This document shows, piece by piece, positions 1 through 7,250 of a DNA stretch of 12,545 bases. Every line of letters begins with the position of its first letter. Position 1 is the stretch's first letter. This DNA is from Peptococcaceae bacterium (GTDB taxonomy: Bacteria > Bacillota > DSM-12270 > Thermacetogeniales > Thermacetogeniaceae), in assembly GCA_003132605.1 (NCBI GenBank), contig PKYJ01000152.1, forward strand, positions 1 to 12,545. Direction: 5' to 3'. The notes under the pieces are model-generated. The model had not been told where the DNA came from. It did not search any database and saw only the letters and a list, made by a program, of their open reading frames with translations. Made by a program: the position numbers and the translations under genes.

Positions 1-112
1 GGTGGTCGGGCAGTCCTCTCGCCGGAGGGGCTGAAAACCGTAGTGGGTCATAGTCCATTTTTTGCTTTTATCTGCCAGGTATCAAGCAAGGACTAAATGA
101 GGAGGGATTGGT

Positions 113-1180
113 GTGAAGGGACTCAGTCGGCGCGATTTCCTGAAGTTATGCGCGGGTTCTGCTGCGGCTGTCAGCCTGTCGGAGATGCTGCTGCCGCACC
201 TGCTGGAGGCGGCTCCGGCTTCTGGAAATCCTCCGGTGCTCTGGCTACAGGGCGCAAGCTGTACCGGTTGTTCCATCTCCCTGCTGAACTCGGAACAGCC
301 TGCCATCGCAAAGATTTTGACGGAAGTCATCAGTCTCAAGTATCATCCGAACGTATCAGGCGCGACCGGTGATCTGGCGCTCAAGGTCATTGAAGACACA
401 GAGGCTGCCGGCGGTTACTTCCTGGTGATTGAAGGCGCTGTCCCCACCAAGGACAACGGCATCTACTGCACTATTGGAGAGAGGGACGGCAAACCGATCC
501 CCTTCATGGACTGGGTCAAGGAGCTTGGCTCCAAGGCCAATGCCGTGCTGGCGGTCGGCACCTGCGCTGCCTTTGGTGGTATTCCCGCCGCTACCTACGA
601 CGGCAATCCTACCACCCACGGTGGTCCCACCGGATGCATGGGCGTGCTCGACTTCTTCAAGCAGCAGGGTATCAAGACACCGGTGATCAACATCCCCGGC
701 TGCCCGCCGCACCCGGACTGGATGGTCGGCAGCCTCGCCCACGTACTGCTCTACAAGAAGCTGCCGCCGATGGACAAGTACAACCGTCCGACCATGTTCT
801 TCGGCAATATCCTCCACGACAACTGCCAGCGGCGCCAGTATTTCGACAACAGCAAGTTTGCCAAGGTGTTCAGCGAACCATACTGCCTTCTGGAGTTGGG
901 CTGCAAGGGGCCATTTGCCGCTTGCGACTCCTACAAACGGCAGTGGAACGGCGAGAGCTCATGTATCCTGGTCAACGGCCCTTGTTACGCCTGCACCGAC
1001 ATGAACTTTCCGGACGGGTCATCCCCGATCTACCAGCGCTATCCGGACGTGAAGCTGCCTAACATCGACGCCAGCGCCGACGCTGTCGGGGTCACCCTGG
1101 GCGCGGCAGTGGTGGTCGGCATGGCGGCCCACCTGGTTGGCAATGCAGTAAATGGCCGCCTCAGCGGCAAAGAAGAGTAG
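113..1180 (+). CDS. hyaA: Group 1 [NiFe] hydrogenase small subunit, Tat-exported and membrane-anchored
   Basis: This is the electron-transfer subunit of a membrane-bound uptake [NiFe] hydrogenase; it passes electrons from H2 oxidation through three Fe-S clusters to the cytochrome b. The GTG start follows AGGAGG at about 100-105. The N-terminus is a twin-arginine signal (SRRDFLKL, Arg6-Arg7, then a hydrophobic stretch to about residue 30), so the folded dimer is exported. Likely proximal-cluster ligands are Cys50 and Cys53 (ASCTGCS), Cys151 (GTC) and Cys197 (PGCPPHP). Likely distal ligands are His235, Cys238, Cys258 and Cys264. Cys271, Cys291 and Cys294 are candidates for the medial cluster. 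The proximal motif is CTGC, not the CTCC of oxygen-tolerant enzymes, so an oxygen-sensitive enzyme is inferred. Residues about 323-345 form a hydrophobic C-terminal anchor. The large subunit starts 14 bp downstream. The hya name is by similarity of layout. Confidence 0.95.
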   Translation: MKGLSRRDFLKLCAGSAAAVSLSEMLLPHLLEAAPASGNPPVLWLQGASCTGCSISLLNSEQPAIAKILTEVISLKYHPNVSGATGDLALKVIEDTEAAGGYFLVIEGAVPTKDNGIYCTIGERDGKPIPFMDWVKELGSKANAVLAVGTCAAFGGIPAATYDGNPTTHGGPTGCMGVLDFFKQQGIKTPVINIPGCPPHPDWMVGSLAHVLLYKKLPPMDKYNRPTMFFGNILHDNCQRRQYFDNSKFAKVFSEPYCLLELGCKGPFAACDSYKRQWNGESSCILVNGPCYACTDMNFPDGSSPIYQRYPDVKLPNIDASADAVGVTLGAAVVVGMAAHLVGNAVNGRLSGKEE

Positions 1181-1194
1181 GGGGTGGGGAGAAT

Positions 1195-2628
1195 ATGGCA
1201 ACAGTAATCGTTGATCCCATTACCAGAATCGAGGGCCACCTGAAGATCGAGTGCGAGGTCGATGGCGGTCAAGTAACAAGCGCCAAGAGTACCGGCGCCC
1301 TGTTCCGCGGCATTGAGCTGATCCTGCAGGGCCATGACCCGCGGGACGCTCAGGACTACGTCCAGCGGATCTGTGGCGTCTGCCCGATCGACCATGGCAC
1401 GGCGGCTACCTATGCGCTGGACGAGGCATTGGGATTGCAAGATCAGATTCCCGCCAACGGACGGATCGTGCGCAACCTGATCCAGGGCTCCAACTACATG
1501 CAGTCGCACATCCTGCACTTCTACCACCTGGCGGCCCTGGACTACGTGCAGGCCCCGAACCTGCCGCCGCTGGTGCCGCAGTATGCCGGCGACTACCGGC
1601 TGCCGCCCGATGTCAACGCGGCGGCGGTACAACACTACCTGCAGGCCCTGGACATGCGCAAGATGGCCCATCAGTTACTGGCGATCTGGGGCGGCCGGAT
1701 GCCCCACCAGAGGGCAATCGTCCCTGGTGGTGTCACCGTCAACGTCGATACGGAGAAGATCGTCCAGTCCAAGTTCCTCCTGGAACAACTGACCGACTTC
1801 ATCGACAACGTCTATGTCAAGGATGTCTTTGCAGTTGCCGGGGTCTACAAGGATTGGCTGGGCATCGGCGTCGGCTGCAAGAACATGCTCAGTTACGGCC
1901 TCTTCCCGCAGGACAACAGCGGGTGGAACGGGAAGCGCTTCTACCCGAACGGCGTCTACATCAACGGACAGGACGGCGCCCTTGACCCCAAGAAGATCGG
2001 CGAGGACGTCAAGCACTCCTGGTACCAGGACGGGATCAGCACCGACCCGACCGAGGCTGTGATCACCCCGGCTCCGGACAAACTGGCCGGCTACTCCTGG
2101 CTGAAGTCACCCAGGTACGACGGGAACGTCATGGAGGTCGGGCCGTTGGCCAAGCTGTGGGTTGCTCAGAATCCCACGATCAGGGGCCTGGGCGCCGCCG
2201 CTTTCTCGGTCATGGGACGGCATGCCGCCAGGGCGGTGGACTGCTCCAATATCGCCCACACCATGATGGGCTGGTTGATGCAACTCGTACCCGGCGATCC
2301 GACCTGTATCCCGAACGAGGTACCGAAGGAAGGGCAGGGCATGGGTCTCACCGATGCCGCCCGCGGCGCCCTCGGCCACTGGACAGTGATCGAGAACTGG
2401 AAGATCAAGACGTACAACGCTATCGTGCCGACTACCTGGAACGCCAGCCCGCAGGACGCCAAGGACCAGCCCGGACCCATCGAGCAGGCCCTGGTCGGCA
2501 CCCCGGTCAAGGACCCCAACAACCCGATCGAACTGGTGCGTGTAGTGCGTTCTTTTGACCCCTGCATCGCCTGCGCTGTGCACTTGATCACCCCGGACCG
2601 GAAAGTTCGCAAGTTCCGGGTCTATTAG
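1195..2628 (+). CDS. hyaB: Group 1 [NiFe] hydrogenase large (catalytic) subunit
   Basis: This subunit carries the Ni-Fe(CN)2CO active site that splits H2. The four ligand cysteines are in the two expected motifs: Cys60 and Cys63 in RICGVCPIDH near the N-terminus, and Cys457 and Cys460 in DPCIACAVH near the C-terminus. TRIEGH at residues 10-15 includes the conserved Glu13 near the active site. Residue 457 is Cys, so this is not a selenoprotein. The chain extends 14 residues past His463; in this family that tail is removed by a specific endopeptidase after nickel insertion, and a matching protease lies at 3564-4022. The ATG at 1195 follows a purine-rich GGGGAG site. There is no signal peptide, so the protein should be exported with the Tat-bearing small subunit. 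The 477-residue length is somewhat below that of enterobacterial homologues (about 560-600) but no motif is missing. Confidence 0.96.
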   Translation: MATVIVDPITRIEGHLKIECEVDGGQVTSAKSTGALFRGIELILQGHDPRDAQDYVQRICGVCPIDHGTAATYALDEALGLQDQIPANGRIVRNLIQGSNYMQSHILHFYHLAALDYVQAPNLPPLVPQYAGDYRLPPDVNAAAVQHYLQALDMRKMAHQLLAIWGGRMPHQRAIVPGGVTVNVDTEKIVQSKFLLEQLTDFIDNVYVKDVFAVAGVYKDWLGIGVGCKNMLSYGLFPQDNSGWNGKRFYPNGVYINGQDGALDPKKIGEDVKHSWYQDGISTDPTEAVITPAPDKLAGYSWLKSPRYDGNVMEVGPLAKLWVAQNPTIRGLGAAAFSVMGRHAARAVDCSNIAHTMMGWLMQLVPGDPTCIPNEVPKEGQGMGLTDAARGALGHWTVIENWKIKTYNAIVPTTWNASPQDAKDQPGPIEQALVGTPVKDPNNPIELVRVVRSFDPCIACAVHLITPDRKVRKFRVY

Positions 2629-2639
2629 GAGGGATCTAA

Positions 2640-3284
2640 TTGGCAAATATGGAAGCTCGTCATACCCTCGCAGTGCGCTTCTTCCATTGGTGGGACGCGG
2701 TGTCGATCTTAGCCCTGATCTTCAGCGGCTTCTACATCCACAACCCGTATGGGTTCTTCCGGTGGATGTTCTACGACATGGACGCCGCCCGCAAGATCCA
2801 CTTCATCTTCATGTACTGCGTGATCGCCGGCCTGGTCGGACGCCTTTACTACGCCTTCGCCTCCGGCGACTACAAGAACTTTGCCATGGGCCCGAAGGAC
2901 ATGGCCAATATGCTCAAGCTGATGCTGTATTACCTGTTCATCACCGATGAGGAGCCGGACTGGGGCGGGAAGTACAACCCCGGCCAGAAGGGGATGTACG
3001 CCGTCTTTGCTCCGCTGCTGCTGATCCAGATCTACACCGGGATGATCCTGATGTGGCCAGGCACCTTTTCCAGTTGGGCGCTGTGGCTCGGCGGCATCAA
3101 GTGGATCCGGGAAGTCCACTACATCGTGGCCTGGGTCTTCGTCTATTGCGTGGCTGCTCATGTATACCTGGACTTAACCGAGGGGATCCCCAACATCGTC
3201 GGGATGTTCACCGGCACGCGCCCGGTGAAAGTCCATCACCGGCATGAGAGCCCTCTGGTGCATAGGGAGGCTGTCAAGGGCTAG
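2640..3284 (+). CDS. hyaC: Hydrogenase cytochrome b subunit (HyaC/HydC family)
   Basis: This di-heme b-type cytochrome anchors the hydrogenase and passes electrons from the small subunit to the quinone pool. At 214 residues it has four predicted membrane helices, at about 18-35, 53-73, 119-139 and 157-178. Candidate heme ligands are His16 (FFHWWD), His54 (RKIHF), His160 (EVHY) and His174 (AAHVY), which fits the HyaC pattern. The TTG start is chosen because GGAGGG at 2628-2633 lies 6 nt upstream; the in-frame ATG at 2649 would be too far away. The gap from the large-subunit stop is only 11 bp, so the three genes form one operon. It is the last gene before a strong terminator. The hydrogenase accessory genes hypA-F are not in this window. 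Confidence 0.93.
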   Translation: MANMEARHTLAVRFFHWWDAVSILALIFSGFYIHNPYGFFRWMFYDMDAARKIHFIFMYCVIAGLVGRLYYAFASGDYKNFAMGPKDMANMLKLMLYYLFITDEEPDWGGKYNPGQKGMYAVFAPLLLIQIYTGMILMWPGTFSSWALWLGGIKWIREVHYIVAWVFVYCVAAHVYLDLTEGIPNIVGMFTGTRPVKVHHRHESPLVHREAVKG

Positions 3285-3364
3285 ACTGAACTCCGGCAGC
3301 CCCGGTATCAAGGATTCAATCTGAGCGGGTCGCTCCCGGCGCGGGGCGTGGCTTGAAACGATCA

Positions 3365-3407
3365 AAAAAAACCAGCCTACCCGAAGTAGAGGTAGGCTGG
3401 TTTTTTG
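3365..3407 (+). terminator. Rho-independent terminator after the hydrogenase operon
   Basis: A perfect 11-bp stem, ACCAGCCTACC (3371-3381) with GGTAGGCTGGT (3391-3401), encloses a 9-nt loop and is followed by a run of six T (3401-3406). A run of eight A before the stem extends the pairing and would also let it work on the minus strand. It lies 86 bp after the cytochrome b stop and separates the structural genes from the maturation protease operon. Confidence 0.95.
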
Positions 3408-3493
3408 TGTGCCTGGCATGAGCGTTGTCTACATGGTGGAGAGCCTTAATGATGAAAGAAGCGGCGACGCCGTAGGGGTCTGGTCTTGTAACG

Positions 3494-3502
3494 TGGTATA
3501 AT
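3494..3502 (+). promoter_or_regulatory. Extended -10 promoter for the protease-to-larE operon
   Basis: TGG TATAAT matches the extended -10 consensus (TGN TATAAT) exactly, with TATAAT at 3497-3502. The region 17 bp upstream has no good -35 match, which is usual for extended -10 promoters. It lies after the terminator and about 60 bp before the protease start, so a start of transcription near 3509 is inferred. Confidence 0.7.
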
Positions 3503-3563
3503 AAACTAATAGATTTGCGCCGGCTATGTGTGGTTATCGGCGCACATTACAGGGGGAGCGGCA

Positions 3564-4022
3564 GTGGGAAGAAAGGTCGTGCTCGGGGTCGGCAATTTGC
3601 TTTTGAGAGACGAGGGCGTGGGGATTCACGTGGTAAAGGCGCTTGCCGGACACCAGTTTCCCCCGGACGTGGAGGTCATCGACGGGGCGACCGCAGGCTG
3701 CGATCTCTTGCCATTGATCTCCGGGGCGGAGAGAGTGGTCATCGTGGATGCCCTGCAGGGCGGAGAACCGCCCGGAGCGGTATACCGCCTGACACCGCAG
3801 GATTTTGAGCAGGAGCCCCAAGGGGTCGCCGTTTCCCTGCACGACATCAGAATCATGGACGTGTTGAAGATGCTGGAACTGATGGAGGGGCATCTCCCGC
3901 CGGTGGTGATTGTCGGGGTCGAGCCGGGCAAGATCGAGGTCGGTCTGGAACTGACTCCCGAGGTGGCGGCCAGTCTCCCCTTTGTCCTGGAACTGGTGAT
4001 CAAAGAGATTGGCGCCTGCTAG
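3564..4022 (+). CDS. hyaD: [NiFe] hydrogenase maturation endopeptidase (peptidase family M52)
   Basis: This protease removes the C-terminal tail of the hydrogenase large subunit once nickel is in place. From the chosen start, the nickel-sensing residues known from E. coli HybD (Glu16, Asp62, His93) correspond to Glu17 (RDEGVG), Asp62 (IVDAL) and His93 (SLHD). GVGNLLLRDEGVG at residues 8-20 is the family signature. The GTG at 3564 is preferred because AGGGGGAG (3551-3558) sits 5 nt upstream and the protein then begins VGRKVVLGVGN, as in relatives. The open frame reaches back to a GTG at 3528 that lacks such a site. The product is 152 residues, typical for the family. It is transcribed separately from the structural genes it serves. 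It could be named hyaD, hybD or hupD; the exact orthology is not settled. Confidence 0.93.
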   Translation: MGRKVVLGVGNLLLRDEGVGIHVVKALAGHQFPPDVEVIDGATAGCDLLPLISGAERVVIVDALQGGEPPGAVYRLTPQDFEQEPQGVAVSLHDIRIMDVLKMLELMEGHLPPVVIVGVEPGKIEVGLELTPEVAASLPFVLELVIKEIGAC

Positions 4023-4099
4023 GCGGGTACAGAGGTCAGAGGCAAGAGGTCGCCGCTTGCGGGCGCGTGGCATCTGTTATCTGGGGGTAATTTGGCGAT

Positions 4100-5242
4100 A
4101 TGGCGGAGACTAAGCGTGTGCTGATCCTGGCGGTACGCTTCGGCAGCGGGCACTGGCAGGCTGCCCTTGCGCTTAAGAGGGCTCTGGTAGAGGAACACCC
4201 GGAAATTGAAGTAGAGGTCGTCAACTATCTCAAATTTGCCGGTTCTTTGTTGGACATCATGCTGCGAGTGGTTTATCAAGACCTGATGATCCGCGTGCCG
4301 CCCCTTTACCGCCGCTTCTTTCAGTACACCGATCACCAGTCCCAGGGTTCCCTGTTTCAGCAATTCATCAAGACCTACGGGGTGCCCGCCTTTCTCCTTT
4401 ACATCAGGCGCAAGAAGCCGGACCTGATCGTCAGCACGTACCCGGTTCCGGCGGCGGTTGTTTCCTGGTTGAAGCGGCGCGGCCTGGTTAATTGCCCCCT
4501 GGTAACCGTGATCACCGATTATGTGCTGCACCTGACGTGGATCCAGCCGGGCACCGATCTCTATATCGCCCCTAACGGGCTGGTGGCCGAAGACCTGGTA
4601 CGGCGGGGCGTGCTTCCCGAACAGGTGGCGGCGACCGGTATTCCCATCGATCCGCGCTTTATGAAAAAGGCTGACCGGGTACCGCCCAAGCTGTTGCCGG
4701 ATCTGCCGGAGGAGTTGCAGGGACTGCCCCTGGTCCTGGTGATCAGCGGGCCCACTAACTTTGGCGGTGAGCTGAGCCGGATCTGCCGCCTGCTGGCCGG
4801 GCTGCCGGTACCTCACGTGGCGGTGGTGCTGGGCGTGCGTTTTCCCAGGCTGCGGTTGAACCTGCGCCGGGCGGTCAAGAAGGGGCCGAACAAGGTATTC
4901 ATCATCGGCTACTCCCGGGAGGTGCCCCTGTTCATGGCTGCGGCCTCCTGCCTGATCTCCAAGGCGGGGGGGATCACCGTCAGCGAGGCCTTGGCGGCGG
5001 AATTGCCAATGCTCATCTACAAGGCGCTGCCCTGCCAGGAGGAACTGAACCGGGATTTTCTGATCCGGGAGGGGGCGGCCCTGTCTGCCCAGAATCTGGC
5101 CGAGCTCGGTACGCTGCTCTGCGACGTGCTGCGAAACGAGGACCTGCGCCTCCGGATGCGGGAGGCGGCTGCCCGCCTGAAGCATCCCGATTCGGCCAGC
5201 GCCGCAGCGCGGCTCATTGCGCGGTACCTTTTCAGCAGATGA
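4100..5242 (+). CDS. MGDG-synthase-like / GT28 family glycosyltransferase
   Basis: This is a two-domain GT-B glycosyltransferase of the monogalactosyldiacylglycerol synthase/UgtP type, which moves a sugar from a UDP-sugar to a diacylglycerol-like lipid at the inner face of the membrane. The N-terminal domain has the acceptor-side signature FGSGHWQAA at residues 14-22. The C-terminal GT28 domain has SKAGGITVSEAL (287-298) followed by LPCQEELN (310-317), the donor-binding region. No signal peptide or membrane helix is seen. Length (380 residues) is normal. A weak GGGGG site at 4083-4087 lies 12 nt before the ATG. The gene lies 77 bp after the protease and 22 bp before fdhD, in the same direction. 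Which sugar and which lipid (or a MurG-like substrate) cannot be told from sequence. Its link to the hydrogenase and sulfur genes is unclear. Confidence 0.88.
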   Translation: MAETKRVLILAVRFGSGHWQAALALKRALVEEHPEIEVEVVNYLKFAGSLLDIMLRVVYQDLMIRVPPLYRRFFQYTDHQSQGSLFQQFIKTYGVPAFLLYIRRKKPDLIVSTYPVPAAVVSWLKRRGLVNCPLVTVITDYVLHLTWIQPGTDLYIAPNGLVAEDLVRRGVLPEQVAATGIPIDPRFMKKADRVPPKLLPDLPEELQGLPLVLVISGPTNFGGELSRICRLLAGLPVPHVAVVLGVRFPRLRLNLRRAVKKGPNKVFIIGYSREVPLFMAAASCLISKAGGITVSEALAAELPMLIYKALPCQEELNRDFLIREGAALSAQNLAELGTLLCDVLRNEDLRLRMREAAARLKHPDSASAAARLIARYLFSR

Positions 5243-5264
5243 CTACATTGAAAGGGCGAAAATC

Positions 5265-6116
5265 ATGAGGCTGGACGAGAACGCCGACAACGGGAGCCAG
5301 GTACCGGCTTTAGAGGGCGCAGCGGTGATCAGGCGCCGCATCATCAGGATTGATGAGGCCGGAGCCACCGATGACGAAGACATCGTCGTGCGGGAAGCGG
5401 CGCTCACGGTCAACGTCAACGACAGAGAGCTGGCCACCGTGGTCTGTTCGCCGGTGGACCTCAAGTACATGGCGGTGGGCTTCCTCTGCGCCGAGGGTAT
5501 CCTGCTCCAGCGCGACGACCTCGAACAGATCACCATCGATGAGGAGCAGGGGATGGCCTGGGTGACCACCCGCCGGGATCACCTGGGGGAGAAGGTTTTT
5601 CTCAAGCGCTACATCACCCCCTGCTGCGGGCGCGCCCGGGCCTCGTTCTATTTTGCGGCGGACGCCATGCTCTGCAAGCCGGTCACCGCTCCCCTGCAAG
5701 TGCCGCTGGCCACGGTGCTCAGCCTGGCGGAGCAGTTGCAGGAACGGTCGCACCTGTTCCGACGCACCGGCGGCGTGCACGGGGCAGCCCTGGCCAAAGA
5801 CGGGGAGATCCTGATCTTCCGGGAGGACATCGGGCGCCACAACACTCTGGACAAGATCTACGGCCAGTGTTTTCTGGAGGAGATCCCCCGTGAGGATAAG
5901 GCCATCGTCTTCAGCGGCCGGGTCTCCTCGGAAATAGTGCTCAAGGTCGCCAAGATGGGGGTACCGGTGCTGATCTCCCGTTCGGCCCCCACCGACCTGG
6001 CGCTGCAGTTGGCCGACGACCTGGGGGTGACGGTGGCCGGCTTCGCCAGGGGCAACCGCTGCAACCTCTACACCCACCCGGAGCGGATTATCATGAAGGC
6101 CGGAACAGACCGGTGA
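5265..6116 (+). CDS. fdhD: Formate dehydrogenase accessory sulfurtransferase FdhD
   Basis: FdhD carries sulfur from a cysteine desulfurase to the molybdenum/tungsten bis-MGD cofactor, a step needed for active formate dehydrogenase. Family motifs are clear: FRRTGGVHGAAL (165-176), REDIGRHNTLDK (186-197) and SGRVSSEIVLK (217-227) followed by the RSAPTDLA region. The redox motif reads ITPCCGRA with Cys120-Cys121, not the CxxC of the E. coli protein. The ATG at 5265 is chosen because AAAGGG (5251-5256) lies 8 nt upstream; the frame also extends back to a TTG at 5217 that would overlap the previous gene. The product is 283 residues. Its stop overlaps the mnmA start in GTGA, which indicates translational coupling. 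No formate dehydrogenase structural gene is in the window. Confidence 0.94.
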   Translation: MRLDENADNGSQVPALEGAAVIRRRIIRIDEAGATDDEDIVVREAALTVNVNDRELATVVCSPVDLKYMAVGFLCAEGILLQRDDLEQITIDEEQGMAWVTTRRDHLGEKVFLKRYITPCCGRARASFYFAADAMLCKPVTAPLQVPLATVLSLAEQLQERSHLFRRTGGVHGAALAKDGEILIFREDIGRHNTLDKIYGQCFLEEIPREDKAIVFSGRVSSEIVLKVAKMGVPVLISRSAPTDLALQLADDLGVTVAGFARGNRCNLYTHPERIIMKAGTDR

Positions 6117-7210
6117 GCGGCGGCGAGGCAGCGCCGCGCCCGGAACGGCGGGTGGTGGTAGCCATGAGCGGCGGGGTGGACAGCGCCGTGGCCGCCCTGC
6201 TGTTAAAACGCCAGGGATACGAGGTGGTCGGCGTCACCATGCAGGTCTGGCCGCGCTCCGGGGGCGACCGCAGTTGCTGTGGGCAGTCGGCCCTCGACGA
6301 TGCCAGGCGGGTAGCCTGGCAGTTGGACATCCCCCACTACGTCCTGGATTTCCGTGCGGAGTTCGAGGACCGGGTGATCAGCTACTTCTGCGGGGAGTAC
6401 CACGCCGGCCACACCCCTAACCCGTGCATCGCCTGCAACCGTTACCTCAAGTTTGGGACCCTGTTGCACAAGGCCCGCGGCCTGGGGGCAGACTACCTGG
6501 CCACCGGACACTACGCCCGGATCGAGCGGAGCGACGACGGCAGGTGGCAACTGCGCACGGCAGCGGACGCCTCCAAGGACCAGACCTACGCCCTCTACCA
6601 GATGACCCAGCAGCAGTTGGAGCACACTCTCTTCCCCCTGGGAGGATACCGCAAACAGGAGGCGCGGCGGATCGCCCGTCAGGCTGACCTGACAGTGGCG
6701 GAAAAGGCCGAGAGCCAGGAGATCTGTTTTGTCTCCGGGCAGAGCTACGCCGACTTTGTGGCCGAGCGGACCGGTTCCACGGGGGCCGAGGGGTTGTTCA
6801 GGCATACAGATGGGCAGGTCCTTGGCCGGCACCGGGGCGTCTGCCGCTATACCGTCGGCCAGCGCAAGGGTCTGGGGCTGACGTATGACTACCCGCTGTA
6901 TGTGACCCGGATCGATCCCGAGACCAATACCGTGTGGGTGGGGGCGGAGCGGGACCTCTACCAAAACAGCCTGATCGCCGGCGATGTCAACTACATCTCA
7001 GGGATGCCTCTCGAACGGCCGCAGCCGGTCACGGCCAAGATCCGCTACAAGGCGCCGCGGGTGGAGGCAGTGGCCGCAGCCATTGGCAAAGACCGGCTCC
7101 GGGTGGACTTCCAGGCGCCCCAGAAGGCGATCACCCCGGGCCAGTCGGTGGTTCTGTACGACGGCGACGTGGTGCTGGGGGGCGGAGTCATTTCGGTGGT
7201 TGGTGGTTAG
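6113..7210 (+). CDS. mnmA: tRNA-specific 2-thiouridylase MnmA
   Basis: MnmA makes the 2-thio group of uridine-34 in tRNAs for Lys, Glu and Gln. The ATP-binding PP-loop is AMSGGVDSAVAA (SGGVDS at 19-24). TPNPCIACNRYLKFG (101-115) holds the catalytic cysteine, Cys108, with an additional Cys105, and SQEICFV (201-207) holds the second reactive cysteine, Cys205. GHYAR and DQTYALYQM are also present. The CxxC plus Cys205 set could bind an Fe-S cluster, as proposed for some MnmA proteins; this is inference. The GTG start overlaps the fdhD stop as GTGA. The 365-residue length is normal. The last codons and the stop lie inside a heptamer repeat (7198-7225), so the extreme C-terminus may vary between strains. 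Confidence 0.96.
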   Translation: MSGGEAAPRPERRVVVAMSGGVDSAVAALLLKRQGYEVVGVTMQVWPRSGGDRSCCGQSALDDARRVAWQLDIPHYVLDFRAEFEDRVISYFCGEYHAGHTPNPCIACNRYLKFGTLLHKARGLGADYLATGHYARIERSDDGRWQLRTAADASKDQTYALYQMTQQQLEHTLFPLGGYRKQEARRIARQADLTVAEKAESQEICFVSGQSYADFVAERTGSTGAEGLFRHTDGQVLGRHRGVCRYTVGQRKGLGLTYDYPLYVTRIDPETNTVWVGAERDLYQNSLIAGDVNYISGMPLERPQPVTAKIRYKAPRVEAVAAAIGKDRLRVDFQAPQKAITPGQSVVLYDGDVVLGGGVISVVGG

Positions 7211-7225
7211 TGGTTGGTGGTTGGG
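7198..7225 (+). repeat. Four tandem heptanucleotide repeats (GGTTRGT) across the mnmA stop
   Basis: The units are GGTTGGT, GGTTAGT, GGTTGGT and GGTTGGG. Read another way, the 12-mer TGGTTGGTGGTT occurs twice (7197-7208 and 7211-7222). The mnmA TAG stop is in the second unit, where A replaces G. The strand carries many GG pairs, so a two-tetrad G-quadruplex is possible in DNA or mRNA. The array resembles the short tandem heptamer repeats reported between genes in several bacterial groups. Confidence 0.85.
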
Positions 7226-7250
7226 AGTTTGTCGTAAGGGAGTGGATGCA

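Noticed and set aside
1..112. End of an upstream gene or a hydrogenase promoter
   Set aside because: One frame is open to a TAA at 91-93 but the peptide is too short to recognise, and no convincing -35/-10 or sigma-54 (-24/-12) site was seen, so neither is called.
5217..5264. TTG start for fdhD overlapping the glycosyltransferase gene
   Set aside because: It has no ribosome site, whereas the ATG at 5265 is preceded by AAAGGG at good spacing and gives the usual FdhD length.
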